A DNA stretch of 64,000 nt. It comes from Fagopyrum homotropicum. Taxonomy: Eukaryota > Streptophyta > Magnoliopsida > Caryophyllales > Polygonaceae. The stretch's first letter is position 1, and each line of letters opens with the position of its first letter. The stretch covers positions 142,236,926 through 142,300,925 of the forward strand of contig BSWB01000004.1 of the NCBI GenBank assembly GCA_033239125.1, in the 5' to 3' direction. Both the position numbers and the translations under genes were made by a program. This document shows positions 45,058 to 58,189 of the stretch, one piece after another. Under the pieces are notes generated by a model. The model was not told the DNA's origin, did not search any database, and saw only the letters and a program-made list of their open reading frames with translations.

Positions 45058-45633
45058 CTTTTATAGCATGTTCTCATCCTATATATGCTGTTTTATACGA
45101 AAATCATCCACTTTTTGTATTTCGGTATCTACCTTGACTTTTATGTGTTCCGTGCATTTAAGGGCATTAAAAGTGTCAAGATTGCATACTCCTTGAGGTC
45201 AGAGAAGAAGAAGATCAATATGATTTAGGAACTGCAACACAAAGTCCGCAAGATCATATCAGAAGAGAAAGATTGGAAATTAGAAGCAATAGTAGGTAAA
45301 ACGCCCTCCATACGGCCAGTCCACGGCCGTAGGGTGGCCGTTACTATGTCGTTTGGCTCGAGACTTCAATACCATGGCCCTTGTCATCCGCCCATCCCAC
45401 AAGCCTTCGACAAGGGTGTGAAACTACCACCAAACGGTAGTCATACGGCAGTATGGTTGCCATTGATATACCGTTTGGGTCGTTTGGCCGCCGCAACGAC
45501 AGCTCCTAAATATTCGACTTCATTTCTGGAAAGTGTATATTTTGTGTAAACCCTGGACTCCAATTTCTCCCCTATATATGTCATCATCTTTAAGGTTAGA
45601 TACGTTGATTACTCCTTAATATAGTAGTCTTCT
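45058..45633 (+). repeat. Diverged Athila-like LTR fragment
   Basis: TATAGCATGTTCTCATCC, then TTTCGGTATCTACC and ACTTTTATGTG, follow the order of blocks at the start of the Athila-type LTRs. A cassette-like CAGTCCACGGCCGTAGGG (about 45317-45334) and a TATA-like CCTATATATG (near 45573) come next in the same order. Its limits are not clear. Confidence 0.35.
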
Positions 45634-45649
45634 ACTCTCTCCTTATTTT

Positions 45650-45771
45650 TATTTTTTTTTTGAAAAGGTAATTGTATTAGAAGTGAATATATAACGGTTA
45701 CAGCAGGAGGGGAAGTTACAAGTACATCAACCACATCACAGACAGTTAATGAAGGGGGGAATAGAGGTGGA
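45650..45771 (-). mobile_element. 5'-truncated LINE 3' end (about 122 bp)
   Basis: Minus strand: a short 3'-UTR-like sequence ending TACAATTACCTTTTC and an A tail. Perfect 16-bp duplications ACTCTCTCCTTATTTT lie at 45634-45649 and 45772-45787. The structure is that of a strongly truncated L1 insertion. Confidence 0.75.
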
Positions 45772-45787
45772 ACTCTCTCCTTATTTT

Positions 45788-48193
45788 AGCCGTCACATAT
45801 TGTTAGTTTTGCTTGAAGGTTGCCTTAAAGGAACCAAACTCTTGTAAGTACTTCTTGATTTAATATATCATCTTCGGTTTATATTTTATCACAATTGGCT
45901 AAACTTTCTCCTTGATCTAAGGATTGGATGATCTCTATAATGCTTTAGTATATTGTATGCATATATCTTTATGAGGTTTTGAAATTGTTTCTTTTCAAAG
46001 TGTTTCACTCCACCTTTTGAAAAACTCTGAATGAAATGACGTTTTTATTGGTTTAGATAAAACAAGTGAAGGGCCAAAAGCGAAGTTTATTTTATTGAAT
46101 TTATTGAAAAGAACTTGGTTTTGAGAGTACTAGTTTATCAAAGCGTCGATGATTTCTAATCAACATAGAAAGTTTCGGTCTTTGACCTTTTTTAAACTGA
46201 AGGCCCACAAGCGAAAGTTTTTCTTGGTCTTTTACGGATTTTAAGTTTTATAGGTTTTCCTTATACTCGTCGAACCGCTGGATTGAGATCTACGTGAGTT
46301 GGAAAGCACCGTCTTATTTTATCTATATCCAAGGCAATTTTAGATGATACCTACTTTATTCATTATCCGATGTTCATGAAATATATATATATATATATAT
46401 ATATATGTTGAATCATTATAGTGTAGATTTATGTTTCCTTAGATCAACTTACATCTCATTGATATACATTCATCATTGCTTGTTGTCATGACTCCTTGTT
46501 TATTGCTTTCTTTTGCTTATTATAATTAGCTATTAAATGTTATCCAATTCAGACACAATCTACATGTAAATTCGTTACTCGGTTATATTATACATTTGAT
46601 ATCGCAATACTTTCTTTTATGCTTAGACATTGATGTTAAGTCGTAGGGTCTTACAAAGGGGTGGTTATTGAGCCTACACTTAGCCACATGTGTATCTAGA
46701 TGCCAATAGAAAGAACAACCTTGATACCAATGTGATTAAAGTCTATGACATTTTAAGGACGTCATGATGATCTTGATGATCAAGGACTAAACACTTGTAA
46801 AGATTGTAAATCCTTATTTAGAAAATTGTGTTGTGCCATGATGGAATAATTATGTTTATAGTGAAGGCATATAAATATTGATCATGAAGAGATGCTGATG
46901 TGTGCCTCAACATCATACACCAATACAACGTGTTTTCTGCTTGGAAAGAGATGCTATTTCATATAAAGCGAGATAAATATTGGTCTGCTAACTAACGTAT
47001 TAAGAATTGTCACTTTTTGTGACGTGACGTTTTGTCTAGTACCAAAATGTTGATATGAGACTAAAAAAAAAATCAAAATATAGGAATTGCGTTTGGTAAC
47101 GGAACTTTTTTTTTATTAGTTTTTTGATAGATTTTGTAAGATTTGAGATCTAATGAAACCTCTCCAAAAAGGTTTAGTAAATCTTCTCAATACCATTCTA
47201 AAAACACTTTAAAAAAGTCCTGTCTCGGAGAGAGGTTCTGTGACATTGAATGTACAGACAAACTCATCTTGCGACAAAAATGAGAAATGATAGTTTATGA
47301 ACCGAGCTACCCAGGTTCATTGGAGTTCCGCCACTTCTAAAAAAAAACATATAATGCACATCTTTAAGCTTAACTAGTTCCGGATTGATTCGTTTGACTC
47401 GAATAACGACTCTAAAGATGAGTCAATGGATCATCACTTGATATATCGTCTGAACTACTCAAACTCAACACACAAAAGGTTGGAATGGATTCATTCATCT
47501 AACTAAACAAGCCGATCGAATAATCACATACTTTCAAACTCGATCAAAATTTAGATTCGATTCGAGTACACTATGTTGAACATCAACGTACTAAAATTCG
47601 GCTTGTTACAATGTGACACGTTAACTTGGTACCTCACTAAAGTGTGTCAAATCGTACAATACGTTATTCTGTGTAAAGGGCAACAAAGTACGTATTGACA
47701 CTCAGATGCATGTACGTGCATTAGGGTTAGCTAGGTTAGCTATGTGGTCGATTATTTGACGGAATTGTTTTTGGATTTTTGATCAAGACAAAGGAGCTTT
47801 CAATATTCATATTCGACGATGGCTTTTCCAACAAGACAAACAAGGTTTCGGTATTATTTATATTAGACGATACTATGAAGTGCAGATTGTTATTTTCCAC
47901 TTGATACATTGAATCACTTGTATCGATACAAAACTTACAAACCACCTACTTCAAATTCAGTTGATCGAACAAATATTATTCAATATATATTGTGACAAAA
48001 TTGAGAATTTAATTAATATTGTTAATCGCAGAGATAACGAATGGGAGTGACATTGGTCAGAAGTCATTTTGTGTCACAGTCCTTGATTATGTCCAGATAC
48101 GTCCACCCTCACCATGCATCAATCTTTGATCATTTGGTTTAGGTACAGATAAAGAAGAGAGTTTTAACTCGTCTTTAGGTCGATGGCTCTAAG
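45788..48193. other. AT-rich intergenic DNA
   Basis: It contains an (AT)n microsatellite at about 46379-46406. No gene is seen. A short A tract follows CCGCCACTTCT at 47339-47347, possibly a retroposon tail. Confidence 0.45.
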
Positions 48194-48375
48194 TAAGGTT
48201 GTTCAAACGGTCCGGACTGAATTGGATCGGACCAGATGCTCTTCGAGTTATAAAATATTTAAAGTATAAAAAATTCGGTCCGAACCGGAATATGACGGTC
48301 CAGTACCGGATCGGACCGTAATTTTCGGTCCGGTCCGATCCGGTTTTTTGTCCAGTCTACATGTGTGCATCCCTA
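48194..48375. mobile_element. hAT-like MITE, GGTCCG-rich (182 bp)
   Basis: The ends TAAGGTTGTTCAAACGG and CATCCCTA (reverse TAGGGATGCACA) form a degenerate terminal inverted repeat. 8-bp duplications GCTCTAAG (48186-48193) and GCTCTACG (48376-48383) differ at one base. The interior is rich in inverted CGGTCCGG words. It has no coding capacity. Confidence 0.75.
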
Positions 48376-48524
48376 GCTCTACGTCCAGAACAGATACTTT
48401 TGTGACCCGTTCAAGGGTTCTTCGTGCATGATGCCATACGAATGATTATTTTCAACATTAACTTGTTTTTTTGACAATTTAATTAGGAATATATATCTTT
48501 TAAACTCAAATTTTGACTATCTTA

Positions 48525-48916
48525 TCTTATATCTATTAAAGCAGAGGTCTTTATTGCCACGTGTCAATGTCATGTTTCTCGAAGCTTAAAAAATTATTTT
48601 CAAAAGTAATTTCTAAATATTAATATAAATTGAAAATTGAAATCTAAATTTTTTTTAAAATATTTAAATAAATATTTTTACAAAAATAGTTTTTAAACTT
48701 TTACAGATTTTTTTTACCAACAAGCATATCTTAACAAATTAATTTAAAAATATAATTAATTGGAAGAGATAAATACTTAAAAGAGAATTAAAAATCATAA
48801 TAATGATTATCATTTCATTCTCCGAATTTTTATTTTACAAAAAATATACATATAAATTTCTAAGTATTAAAATATTATTAAAACTCAACTCGCACAAAGT
48901 GCGGGTAATACACTAG
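48525..48916 (+). mobile_element. Short non-autonomous Helitron
   Basis: The 5' end is TCTTATATCTATTAAAGC (after an A; the exact TC is uncertain by a few bases). The 3' end has the hairpin CGCAC-AAA-GTGCG (48891-48903), then GGTAATACACTAG and a T. This is an A|T insertion with a CTAG end, as known for Helitrons. Confidence 0.75.
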
Positions 48917-49238
48917 TAAACGATTGTTCAAACCTCTCATCTAAGATCGAAAAAGTTAAAGACATGATGTTTGTTTTACTAACGGAAAAACAAACTCATT
49001 CCAGTGACGTTCAACCAAAAACAAAAAAATGATTTGGGGCTACAGTTGCCTACATCTAAATAATTTAAAAAAAAAAGATTAAAAAAAGGATTTTCTATGC
49101 TAACACATAACTTTTTAGAAAAAAAAAAAAGTAAAATTACGTTGAGCGTCAAAACATTCATATTCGATGCTAAGTAAATTTAAAATTGTGTAAATAACGC
49201 GTCCCAAACTTTACTTGAGACTAAAATACACTGTTACA

Positions 49239-49277
<39 letters not shown>

Positions 49278-49962
49278 AGAGAGGAGGTAATATCGTTTTA
49301 AAATCAAACATCGATGTTTTTTTTCGAGAAGGACATGTTGAGTTATTCATATTTATCTTATAAGATTTAAATCAGCCGTTTATTAACCTAAACCGTTAAG
49401 CTATATATAGTATATATTCCCTTCATGTTTATTTTATAGTATTATTCTACAGGATTGAGATAACAGTCTGATACTAAACTCTTTATATTATATATGTTAT
49501 TATCACGGCCTTCAAGTGCAAATAATTTAGTTTAATTAATATTTTAAAAGGTGTTGCATCTCTTTTCTTTTTAATTACTATATATGGATAATCTATAACA
49601 ATGGGGTGAATACAATGTGCAACTTAAATTTGCTATATTTTATTTTTATTGTCATGTTTATGCATGGTTATCCAGTGAAGATATTATTTGTGGGTGAAGA
49701 ATTAGTTTTAGAATGCAAATGAGTTTTGTTATCTTTCTTTATTTATTGGTGTAGTTTTATTGGTTAATTAGATTTTTAGTCTAAATTTTTTTAATTGGTC
49801 CGAGTTATTGAAGATTTTATATCTTTTTAAAAGATTAATTTACATCCTATCGTACATAAGATACAACCTGTAATATTCAAACCGGAGCATTTAATAAACT
49901 TTTAGTGAAATAGAGCTATATAACCTCCATTTATCTTACAAGACTCATTACTCACTTTTAAA
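48917..49962. other. AT-rich intergenic DNA with a long A tract
   Basis: A run of about 37 A followed by (GA)n lies at 49238-49285. No gene is seen. Confidence 0.5.
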
Positions 49963-51069
49963 GGTATGTTGAAAGGATACAAATCTGTAGTATATATATA
50001 GATTATATGACAAAGGTAAGACTTTTTAAAAAAGCCGGACAATGGACTTTTAAATATTTGGCGGGCCAAAGCATGTCCGGCCCAAAGGCCTCCATCTACG
50101 AAAATTTCAATCAAGTCCATATATTAGTCTTTATTTAAAAAGGTATGTTGAAAGGATAAAAATTTGTAGTTTATATATAGATTATATGACAAAAGTAAGA
50201 CTTTTGAAATAGCTTAACAATGGACCTTCAAATATTTGGCGGGCCAAAGCACGTCCGACCCAAAGGTCTCCATCTACGAAAATTTCAATCAAGCCCATAT
50301 ATTAGTCTTTATTTAAAAGGTATGTTGAAAGGATACAAATTTATAGTTTATATATAGATTATATGACAAAGGTAAGACTTTTGAAATAGCATGACAATGT
50401 ACCTTGAAATATTTGGCGGGCCAAAGCACGTCCGACCCAAAGGTCTCCATCTATGAAAATTTCAATCAAGCCCATATATTAGTCTTTATCTAAAAAGGTA
50501 TGTTGAAAGGATACAAATTTGTAGTTTATATATAGATTATATGACAAAGGTAAGACTTTTGAAATAGCTTAACAATGGACCTTCAAATATTTGGCGGGCC
50601 AAAGCACGTCCGACCCAAAGGTCTCCATCTACGAAAATTTCAATCAAGCCCATATATTAGTCTTTATTTAAAAGGTATGTTGAAAGGATACAAATTTATA
50701 GTTTATATATAGATTATATGACAAAGGTAAGACTTTTGAAATAGCATGACAATGTACCTTGAAATATTTGGCGGGCCAAAGCACGTCCGGCCCAAAGGCC
50801 TCCATCTACGAAAATTTCAATCAAGCCCATATATTAGTCTTTATTTAAAAAGGTATGTTGAAAGGATACAAATTTGTAATTTATATATAGAATATATCAC
50901 AAAGGTAAGACTTTTGAAATAGCTTGACAATGTACCTTCAAATATTTGGCGGACCAAAGCACGTCCGACCCAAAGGTCTCCATCTATGAAAATTTCAATC
51001 AAGCCCATATATTAGTCTTTATCTAAAAAGGTATGTTGAAAGGATACAAATTTGTAGTTTATATATAGA
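49963..51069. repeat. 178-bp satellite array, left part (6.2 units)
   Basis: Units begin GGTATGTTGAAAGGATA at 49963, 50142, 50319, 50497, 50674, 50852 and 51030, a period of 177-179. Each holds TTTGGCGGGCCAAAGCACG, GGCCCAAAGGCC (palindromic in some units) and CATCTACGAAAATTTCAATC. The seventh unit stops at 51069, where a Helitron begins, and resumes at 56938. Confidence 0.92.
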
Positions 51070-51804
51070 CTAGTTTAGGACTCGTGCCTTGTAAAGATAT
51101 TTGAAAAATATATTAATTTTGAGTACATTGCTAATATAGGTCAATATACTTCGAGTATTAATTACCATATAATCATTGAATGTATAATATAAAGACAATA
51201 CTTAGGTGGGTGACTCGTATCCAAATATATGCTCAACGTCCATAATAGTCCGGAGAGATTTGGGGACATTAATATTAATTTGATTATTTTCTTATCTTCT
51301 TATGATACGGTTTCGAAAAAAAAAAGTTACCAATTTAATTTTCATAAAAAATAATAGTCGTTAATTTAGATTAAAATTTTTTATAATTTTTCATAAGCAA
51401 AATAGAATATACGGACTTTAAAAGAAAAATATATATATTTATATATATTTATTTTCAACCGAGTTTGAAATTTAAAAATAAACAAAATTCATTCAACAAT
51501 TGAAATCGTTAGTTAAAATAGAAAGGATATTTTGGCAAAAATTACAATCGGATTGATTTCGAAAGAGACACGGAATCTAGTTCATTAAACTAAAAATTAT
51601 ACTTCAACTTAGCTAAAAGGCCAAAAAATGTATGATTATTTAATCTTCAAACCTTCTATTTATACAAGTTATCAAACTATCAGTCTTACTTATAATCAAT
51701 GTGGGATTGAAAATATTTAGCAATCCACAAAAATTAGGTCAACGACCCACAAAGCAGTAGGTCAACGACCCAAAAGGCAAATATTAATCCGTTATGAGTA
51801 AAAA

Positions 51805-54800
51805 TTATACTTCAACTTAGCCAAAATGCCAATAAATGTATGATTTGTGTAATCTTCAAACCCTATGTTTATACAAGTTATCAAACTATCAAACCTCAAC
51901 GACTAACAAAGCAGATATTAATCCGTTATGAATACAACTTATACTTCAATCTATCCAAAAAGTCCATAAATATATGATTTGTTTAATCTACAAGCTCTCT
52001 GTTTATATAAGTTATCAAACTAGCCGCCTTACTTGATAACCGATGTGGGAGTGAAAATATTTAGCAACCCACAAAACATTAAGTCATCGACCACAAAATA
52101 GTAGGTCAACGACCCACAAAACAGATATTAATCCGTTATAAAAAAATATTATACTCCAACTTAGACAAAAGACCAAGAAATGTTTGATTTGTTTAATCTT
52201 CAAACCCTATATTTATACAAGTTATCAAACTATCAGCCTTACTTGATAATTGATGTGAGATTGAAAATATTTAGCAACCCATAAAAAATTAGGTCAACGG
52301 CCCACAAAAGTAGGTCAACGACCCACAAAACATATATCAATCCGTTATGGTAAAAAATTATACTTCACCTTAGACAAAAAAGCCAAGAAGTGTTTGATTT
52401 GTTTTATTTTCAAACCCTCTATTTATAAAGTTATCAAACTATTAGCCTTACTCGATAATCGATGTGGATTAAAAATATTTAGCAACCCACAAAACATTAG
52501 GTCAACGACCCACAAAGCAGTAGGTCAACGACCCACAAAACAGATATTAATTTGTTTATGGATAAAAATTATACTTCAACTTAGCCAAAATGCCAATAAA
52601 TGTATGATTTGTGTAATCTTCAAACCCTATGTTTATACAAGTTATCAAACTATCAAACCTCAACGACTAACAAAGCAGATATTAATCCGTTATGAATACA
52701 ACTTATACTTCAATCTATCCAAAAAGTCCATAAATATATGATTTGTTTAATCTACAAGCTCTCTGTTTATATAAGTTATCAAACTAGCCGCCTTACTTGA
52801 TAACCGATGTGGGAGTGAAAATATTTAGCAACCCACAAAACATTAAGTCATCGACCACAAAATAGTAGGTCAACGACCCACAAAACAGATATTAATCCGT
52901 TATAAAAAAATATTATACTCCAACTTAGACAAAAGACCAAGAAATGTTTGATTTGTTTAATCTTCAAACCCTATATTTATACAAGTTATCAAACTATCAG
53001 CCTTACTTGATAATTGATGTGAGATTGAAAATATTTAGCAACCCATAAAAAATTAGGTCAACGGCCCACAAAAGTAGGTCAACGACCCACAAAACATATA
53101 TCAATCCGTTATGGTAAAAAATTATACTTCACCTTAGACAAAAAAGCCAAGAAGTGTTTGATTTGTTTTATTTTCAAACCCTCTATTTATAAAGTTATCA
53201 AACTATTAGCCTTACTCGATAATCGATGTGGATTAAAAATATTTAGCAACCCACAAAACATTAGGTCAACGACCCACAAAGCAGTAGGTCAACGACCCAC
53301 AAAACAGATATTAATTTGTTTATGGATAAAAATTATACTTCAACTTAGCCAAAATGCCAATAAATGTATGATTTGTGTAATCTTCAAACCCTATGTTTAT
53401 ACAAGTTATCAAACTATCAAACCTCAACGACTAACAAAGCAGATATTAATCCGTTATGAATACAACTTATACTTCAATCTATCCAAAAAGTCCATAAATA
53501 TATGATTTGTTTAATCTACAAGCTCTCTGTTTATATAAGTTATCAAACTAGCCGCCTTACTTGATAACCGATGTGGGAGTGAAAATATTTAGCAACCCAC
53601 AAAACATTAAGTCATCGACCACAAAATAGTAGGTCAACGACCCACAAAACAGATATTAATCCGTTATAAAAAAATATTATACTCCAACTTAGACAAAAGA
53701 CCAAGAAATGTTTGATTTGTTTAATCTTCAAACCCTATATTTATACAAGTTATCAAACTATCAGCCTTACTTGATAATTGATGTGAGATTGAAAATATTT
53801 AGCAACCCATAAAAAATTAGGTCAACGGCCCACAAAAGTAGGTCAACGACCCACAAAACATATATCAATCCGTTATGGTAAAAAATTATACTTCACCTTA
53901 GACAAAAAAGCCAAGAAGTGTTTGATTTGTTTTATTTTCAAACCCTCTATTTATAAAGTTATCAAACTATTAGCCTTACTCGATAATCGATGTGGATTAA
54001 AAATATTTAGCAATCCACAAAACATTAGGTCAACGACCCACAAAGCAGTAGGTCAACGACCCACAAAACAGATATTAATTTGTTTATGGATAAAAATTAT
54101 ACTTCAACTTAGCCAAAATGCCAATAAATGTATGATTTGTGTAATCTTCAAACCCTATGTTTATACAAGTTATCAAACTATCAAACCTCAACGACTAACA
54201 AAGCAGATATTAATCCGTTATGAATACAACTTATACTTCAATCTATCCAAAAAGTCCATAAATATATGATTTGTTTAATCTACAAGCTCTCTGTTTATAT
54301 AAGTTATCAAACTAGCCGCCTTACTTGATAACCGATGTGGGAGTGAAAATATTTAGCAACCCACAAAACATTAAGTCATCGACCACAAAATAGTAGGTCA
54401 ACGACCCACAAAACAGATATTAATCCGTTATAAAAAAATATTATACTCCAACTTAGACAAAAGACCAAGAAATGTTTGATTTGTTTAATCTTCAAACCCT
54501 ATATTTATACAAGTTATCAAACTATCAGCCTTACTTGATAATTGATGTGAGATTGAAAATATTTAGCAACCCATAAAAAATTAGGTCAACGGCCCACAAA
54601 AGTAGGTCAACGACCCACAAAACATATATCAATCCGTTATGGTAAAAAATTATACTTCACCTTAGACAAAAAAGCCAAGAAGTGTTTGATTTGTTTTATT
54701 TTCAAACCCTCTATTTATAAAGTTATCAAACTATTAGCCTTACTCGATAATCGATGTGGATTAAAAATATTTAGCAACCCACAAAACATTAGGTCAACGA

Positions 54801-55624
54801 CCCACAAAGCAGTAGGTCAACGACCCACAAAACAGATATTAATTTGTTTATGGATAAAAATTATACTTCAACTTAGCCAAAATGCCAATAAATGTATGAT
54901 TTGTGTAATCTTCAAACCCTATGTTTATACAAGTTATCAAACTATCAAACCTCAACGACTAACAAAGCAGATATTAATCCGTTATGAATACAACTTATAC
55001 TTCAATCTATCCAAAAAGTCCATAAATATATGATTTGTTTAATCTACAAGCTCTCTGTTTATATAAGTTATCAAACTAGCCGCCTTACTTGATAACCGAT
55101 GTGGGAGTGAAAATATTTAGCAACCCACAAAACATTAAGTCATCGACCACAAAATAGTAGGTCAACGACCCACAAAACAGATATTAATCCGTTATAAAAA
55201 AATATTATACTCCAACTTAGACAAAAGACCAAGAAATGTTTGATTTGTTTAATCTTCAAACCCTATATTTATACAAGTTATCAAACTATCAGCCTTACTT
55301 GATAATTGATGTGAGATTGAAAATATTTAGCAACCCATAAAAAATTAGGTCAACGGCCCACAAAAGTAGGTCAACGACCCACAAAACATATATCAATCCG
55401 TTATGGTAAAAAATTATACTTCACCTTAGACAAAAAAGCCAAGAAGTGTTTGATTTGTTTTATTTTCAAACCCTCTATTTATAAAGTTATCAAACTATTA
55501 GCCTTACTCGATAATCGATGTGGATTAAAAATATTTAGCAACCCACAAAACATTAGGTCAACGACCCACAAAGCAGTAGGTCAACGACCCACAAAACAGA
55601 TATTAATTTGTTTATGGATAAAAA
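51805..55624. repeat. Five 764-bp higher-order repeats
   Basis: Copies start at 51805, 52569, 53333, 54097 and 54861, almost identical (I noticed one C/T difference near 54013). Each has four diverged subunits of 134, 210, 209 and 211 bp that share TTATACTTCAACTTAG, AAGTTATCAAACTA, TTGATAATCGATGTGG and GGTCAACGACCCAC. The repeated 115-codon frames within it are by-products of the repeat and not genes. Confidence 0.95.
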
Positions 55625-56640
55625 TTATACTTCAACTTAGCCAAAAGACAAGAAATGTTTGATTTGTTTAATGTTTAAACCCTATATTTATACAAGTTAT
55701 CAAACTATCAGTCTTACTTGATAATCGATGTGAAATTGAAAATATTTAACAACCCACAAAACAGTAAACGACCCACAAAGTAGTAAGTCAACTTCCCACA
55801 AAGCAGATATTAATCCGTTATGAATAAAAATTATATGAATAAAAATTATACTTTAACTTAGTCAAAATCCCAAAAAATATATAATTTGTTTAATATTTAA
55901 ACCCTCTAATTATACAAGCTATCAAACTATCAACTTTACTTGATAATCGATGTGGGATTGAAAATATTTAGCAACTCACAAAACATTAGGTCAACGACCC
56001 ACGAAGTAGTAGGCCAACGACCTACAAAACAAATATTAATCCGTTATGAATAAAAAGTATACTTCAACTTAGTCAAAAGGTCAAGAAATGTATGATTTGT
56101 TTAATCTTCAAACCCTCTATTTATACAAGTTATCAAACTATCAACCTTTCTTGATAATCAATGTGAGATTGGCAATATTTAACAATTGATCAACGGCTCA
56201 CAAAATAGTAGGCAATTCGTTGTTAATAAAAATTATACTTCAACTTAGCCAAGATGCCAAGAAATTTTTTATTTGTTTAATCTTTAAACTCTCTATTTAT
56301 GTGATATTAAAAATATTTAGTAATCCATAAAACATTAGGTCAACGGCCCACAAAGTAGTAGGCAATTCATTATGAATAAAAATTATACTTCAACTTATCT
56401 AGAAGGCGAATAAATATTTGATTTGTTTAAACTTCAAACTCTCTATTTATATGATTGAAAATATTTAGTAACTCACAAAACATTAGGTCAACAACCCACT
56501 AAACAGATATTAATCCGTTATAAATAAAAGTTATACTTCAACTTAGCGAAAAGGCCAATAAATGTTTGATTTGTTTAATCTTCAAACCCTCTATTTATAT
56601 AAGTTATCAAATTATCCGCCTTACATGATAATCGATATGG
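55625..56640. repeat. Diverged monomers flanking the higher-order array
   Basis: About five further subunits with the same blocks but many differences and deletions follow the array; one or two similar monomers lie at 51590-51804. They look like older copies not homogenised with the core. Confidence 0.8.
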
Positions 56641-56937
56641 GATAGCAAAATTCCTGAAAGTATTTAACGTAAATAGATTGAGCTTATAATCCTTCAAAAA
56701 TAAATTAAAAAATAAAAAATCTTTCTAAAAAAATTTTGTTAAAAAATCATTATTTTAATTTTGTACGGGATCTTTTTAACAAATATGGGTTGTGATTGAT
56801 TTGGTGGTTATAAAATTTATTTTGGTAATTTAAAAAAAATTGATTTTAATTGAGAAAGATCGATTTCAAAATACTCGCATCGGCGCCACGTCAGCAGATA
56901 AGGACTCTACTTTAGTAGTAATATATTGATATATTGA

Positions 56938-57249
56938 TTATATGGAAAAGATAAGACTTTTGAAATAGCTTGAAAATGGATCTTCAAATATTTGGCAGGT
57001 CAAAGCACGTCCGGCCCAAAGGCCTCCATCTACGAAAATTTCAATCAAACCCATATATTAGTCTTTATTTAAAAGGTATGTTGAAAGGATACAAATTTGT
57101 AGTTTATATATAGATTATAGGACAAAGGTAAGACTTTTGAAATAGCTTGACAATGAACCTTCAAATATTTGGCGGGCCAAAGCACGTCCGGCCCAAAGGC
57201 CTCCATCTACGAAAATTTCAATCAAGCTCATATATTAGTCTTTATTTAA
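56938..57249. repeat. 178-bp satellite array, right part (1.7 units)
   Basis: The rest of the unit split at 51069, then one full unit from 57075. The array ends at TAATTTAACTAG. Confidence 0.9.
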
Positions 57250-57366
57250 TTTAACTAGTTTAGTTATTGCAAGTAAAATCATTTCAATCTTGTTATAGGC
57301 CTAGTTTATCTTGTAGATTAGTTTATTTTATTTAGCTGGAATAGTTTATCTTTTAAAATATATTTA

Positions 57367-57541
57367 GGGTCTGTTTGGAATTGTTAAGAATATGATTTCA
57401 AACCAATGATAAAGTATGTTTATTTAGTGACTAAAATATAATGTGAGATGTCTGTTGACACATAAAATTAATTTAAACATTTTAAATTTCATTTTCTTCT
57501 TCTTAACCTTTTTCATTGCACCACTTCAATCAAACGGACAA
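57367..57541. mobile_element. Tourist-like MITE (175 bp)
   Basis: The ends GGGTCTGTTTGGAATTG and CAATCAAACGGACAA form an imperfect inverted repeat, with TTA on both sides (57364-57366 and 57542-57544). Confidence 0.6.
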
Positions 57542-57544
57542 TTA

Positions 57545-58189
57545 AGATTAAGAACATTATAAATAGAAAACTTGCATATATGCTTTAGGTAGATTTGAAT
57601 TAAGATATCCCTTGTATCTTTTATTAATTCAATTTGGATCTTTTATATCAGTAATCAAAGTTGAGTTATACGCTTTTCTATCCGGGTTAATCTTATTATA
57701 GGTTTAATTGTTAGTTGATTTGAATTATCTTTGCCTAGAGAGCTTTGCTACATTAGGAGAAGAATTATCTAGAAAATTTAAATCAAGTTACAAGTGCTCT
57801 ATTCGCTCATTCTAAGGTTTCAAAGAAGAATTTGAGTATCTTTAGAAAGTTCGGAACCGAAAGAATTGTGTCCTTTAATCTAACTTGTATTGACTAAACT
57901 TAGAATGAGACAATTAATATCCATATACAACTCGGTTATTTTAAGAGTTGTACTATTTTGCTAGAAGTCAACTACGTTTAATGAGATTAAAAAATTTAAC
58001 TCATGATTATTATAAATGGGTCATATGTGGTAACACACTTAGAGTTCATGGAATAGAACAAAAGAAAGATGGTTTTGGCATTAGTGTATATTAGATATAT
58101 GTTAATAATAGTTGGATAAGATTTATTTGTGAAATAAACAAATAAAGACTTAATGGTGAGGTTAATTACGAAGTTACTCTAGAGGAGTT
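57545..58189. other. AT-rich intergenic DNA
   Basis: No gene or element end recognised. Confidence 0.45.

Larger units (their letters stand above)
51070..56937 (-). mobile_element. 5.87-kb Helitron inserted in the satellite, with internal tandem repeats
   Basis: Read on the minus strand, it starts TCAATATATCAATATATTAC then TACTAAAGTAGAGTCC, a common plant Helitron 5' form, and ends GAGTCCTAAACTAG. The host satellite unit is restored exactly when it is removed (ATATAGA joined to TTATATG), with an A|T insertion point and no duplication. The 3' hairpin is degraded. No RepHel helicase frame is visible, so it is non-autonomous. Most of its length is tandem repeat. Confidence 0.85.

Noticed and set aside
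45334..45549. 71-residue plus-strand frame
   Set aside because: It lies over a diverged LTR-like segment, shows no motif and is likely chance.
52394..55662. Repeated 115-residue frames every 764 bp
   Set aside because: They are identical because the DNA is tandemly repeated. There is no start context, no codon bias and no known motif, and the frame is broken in the diverged flanking monomers.
51070..57249. CRISPR-like array from regularly spaced repeats
   Set aside because: The units are 178-764 bp satellites without unique spacers, in plant DNA.
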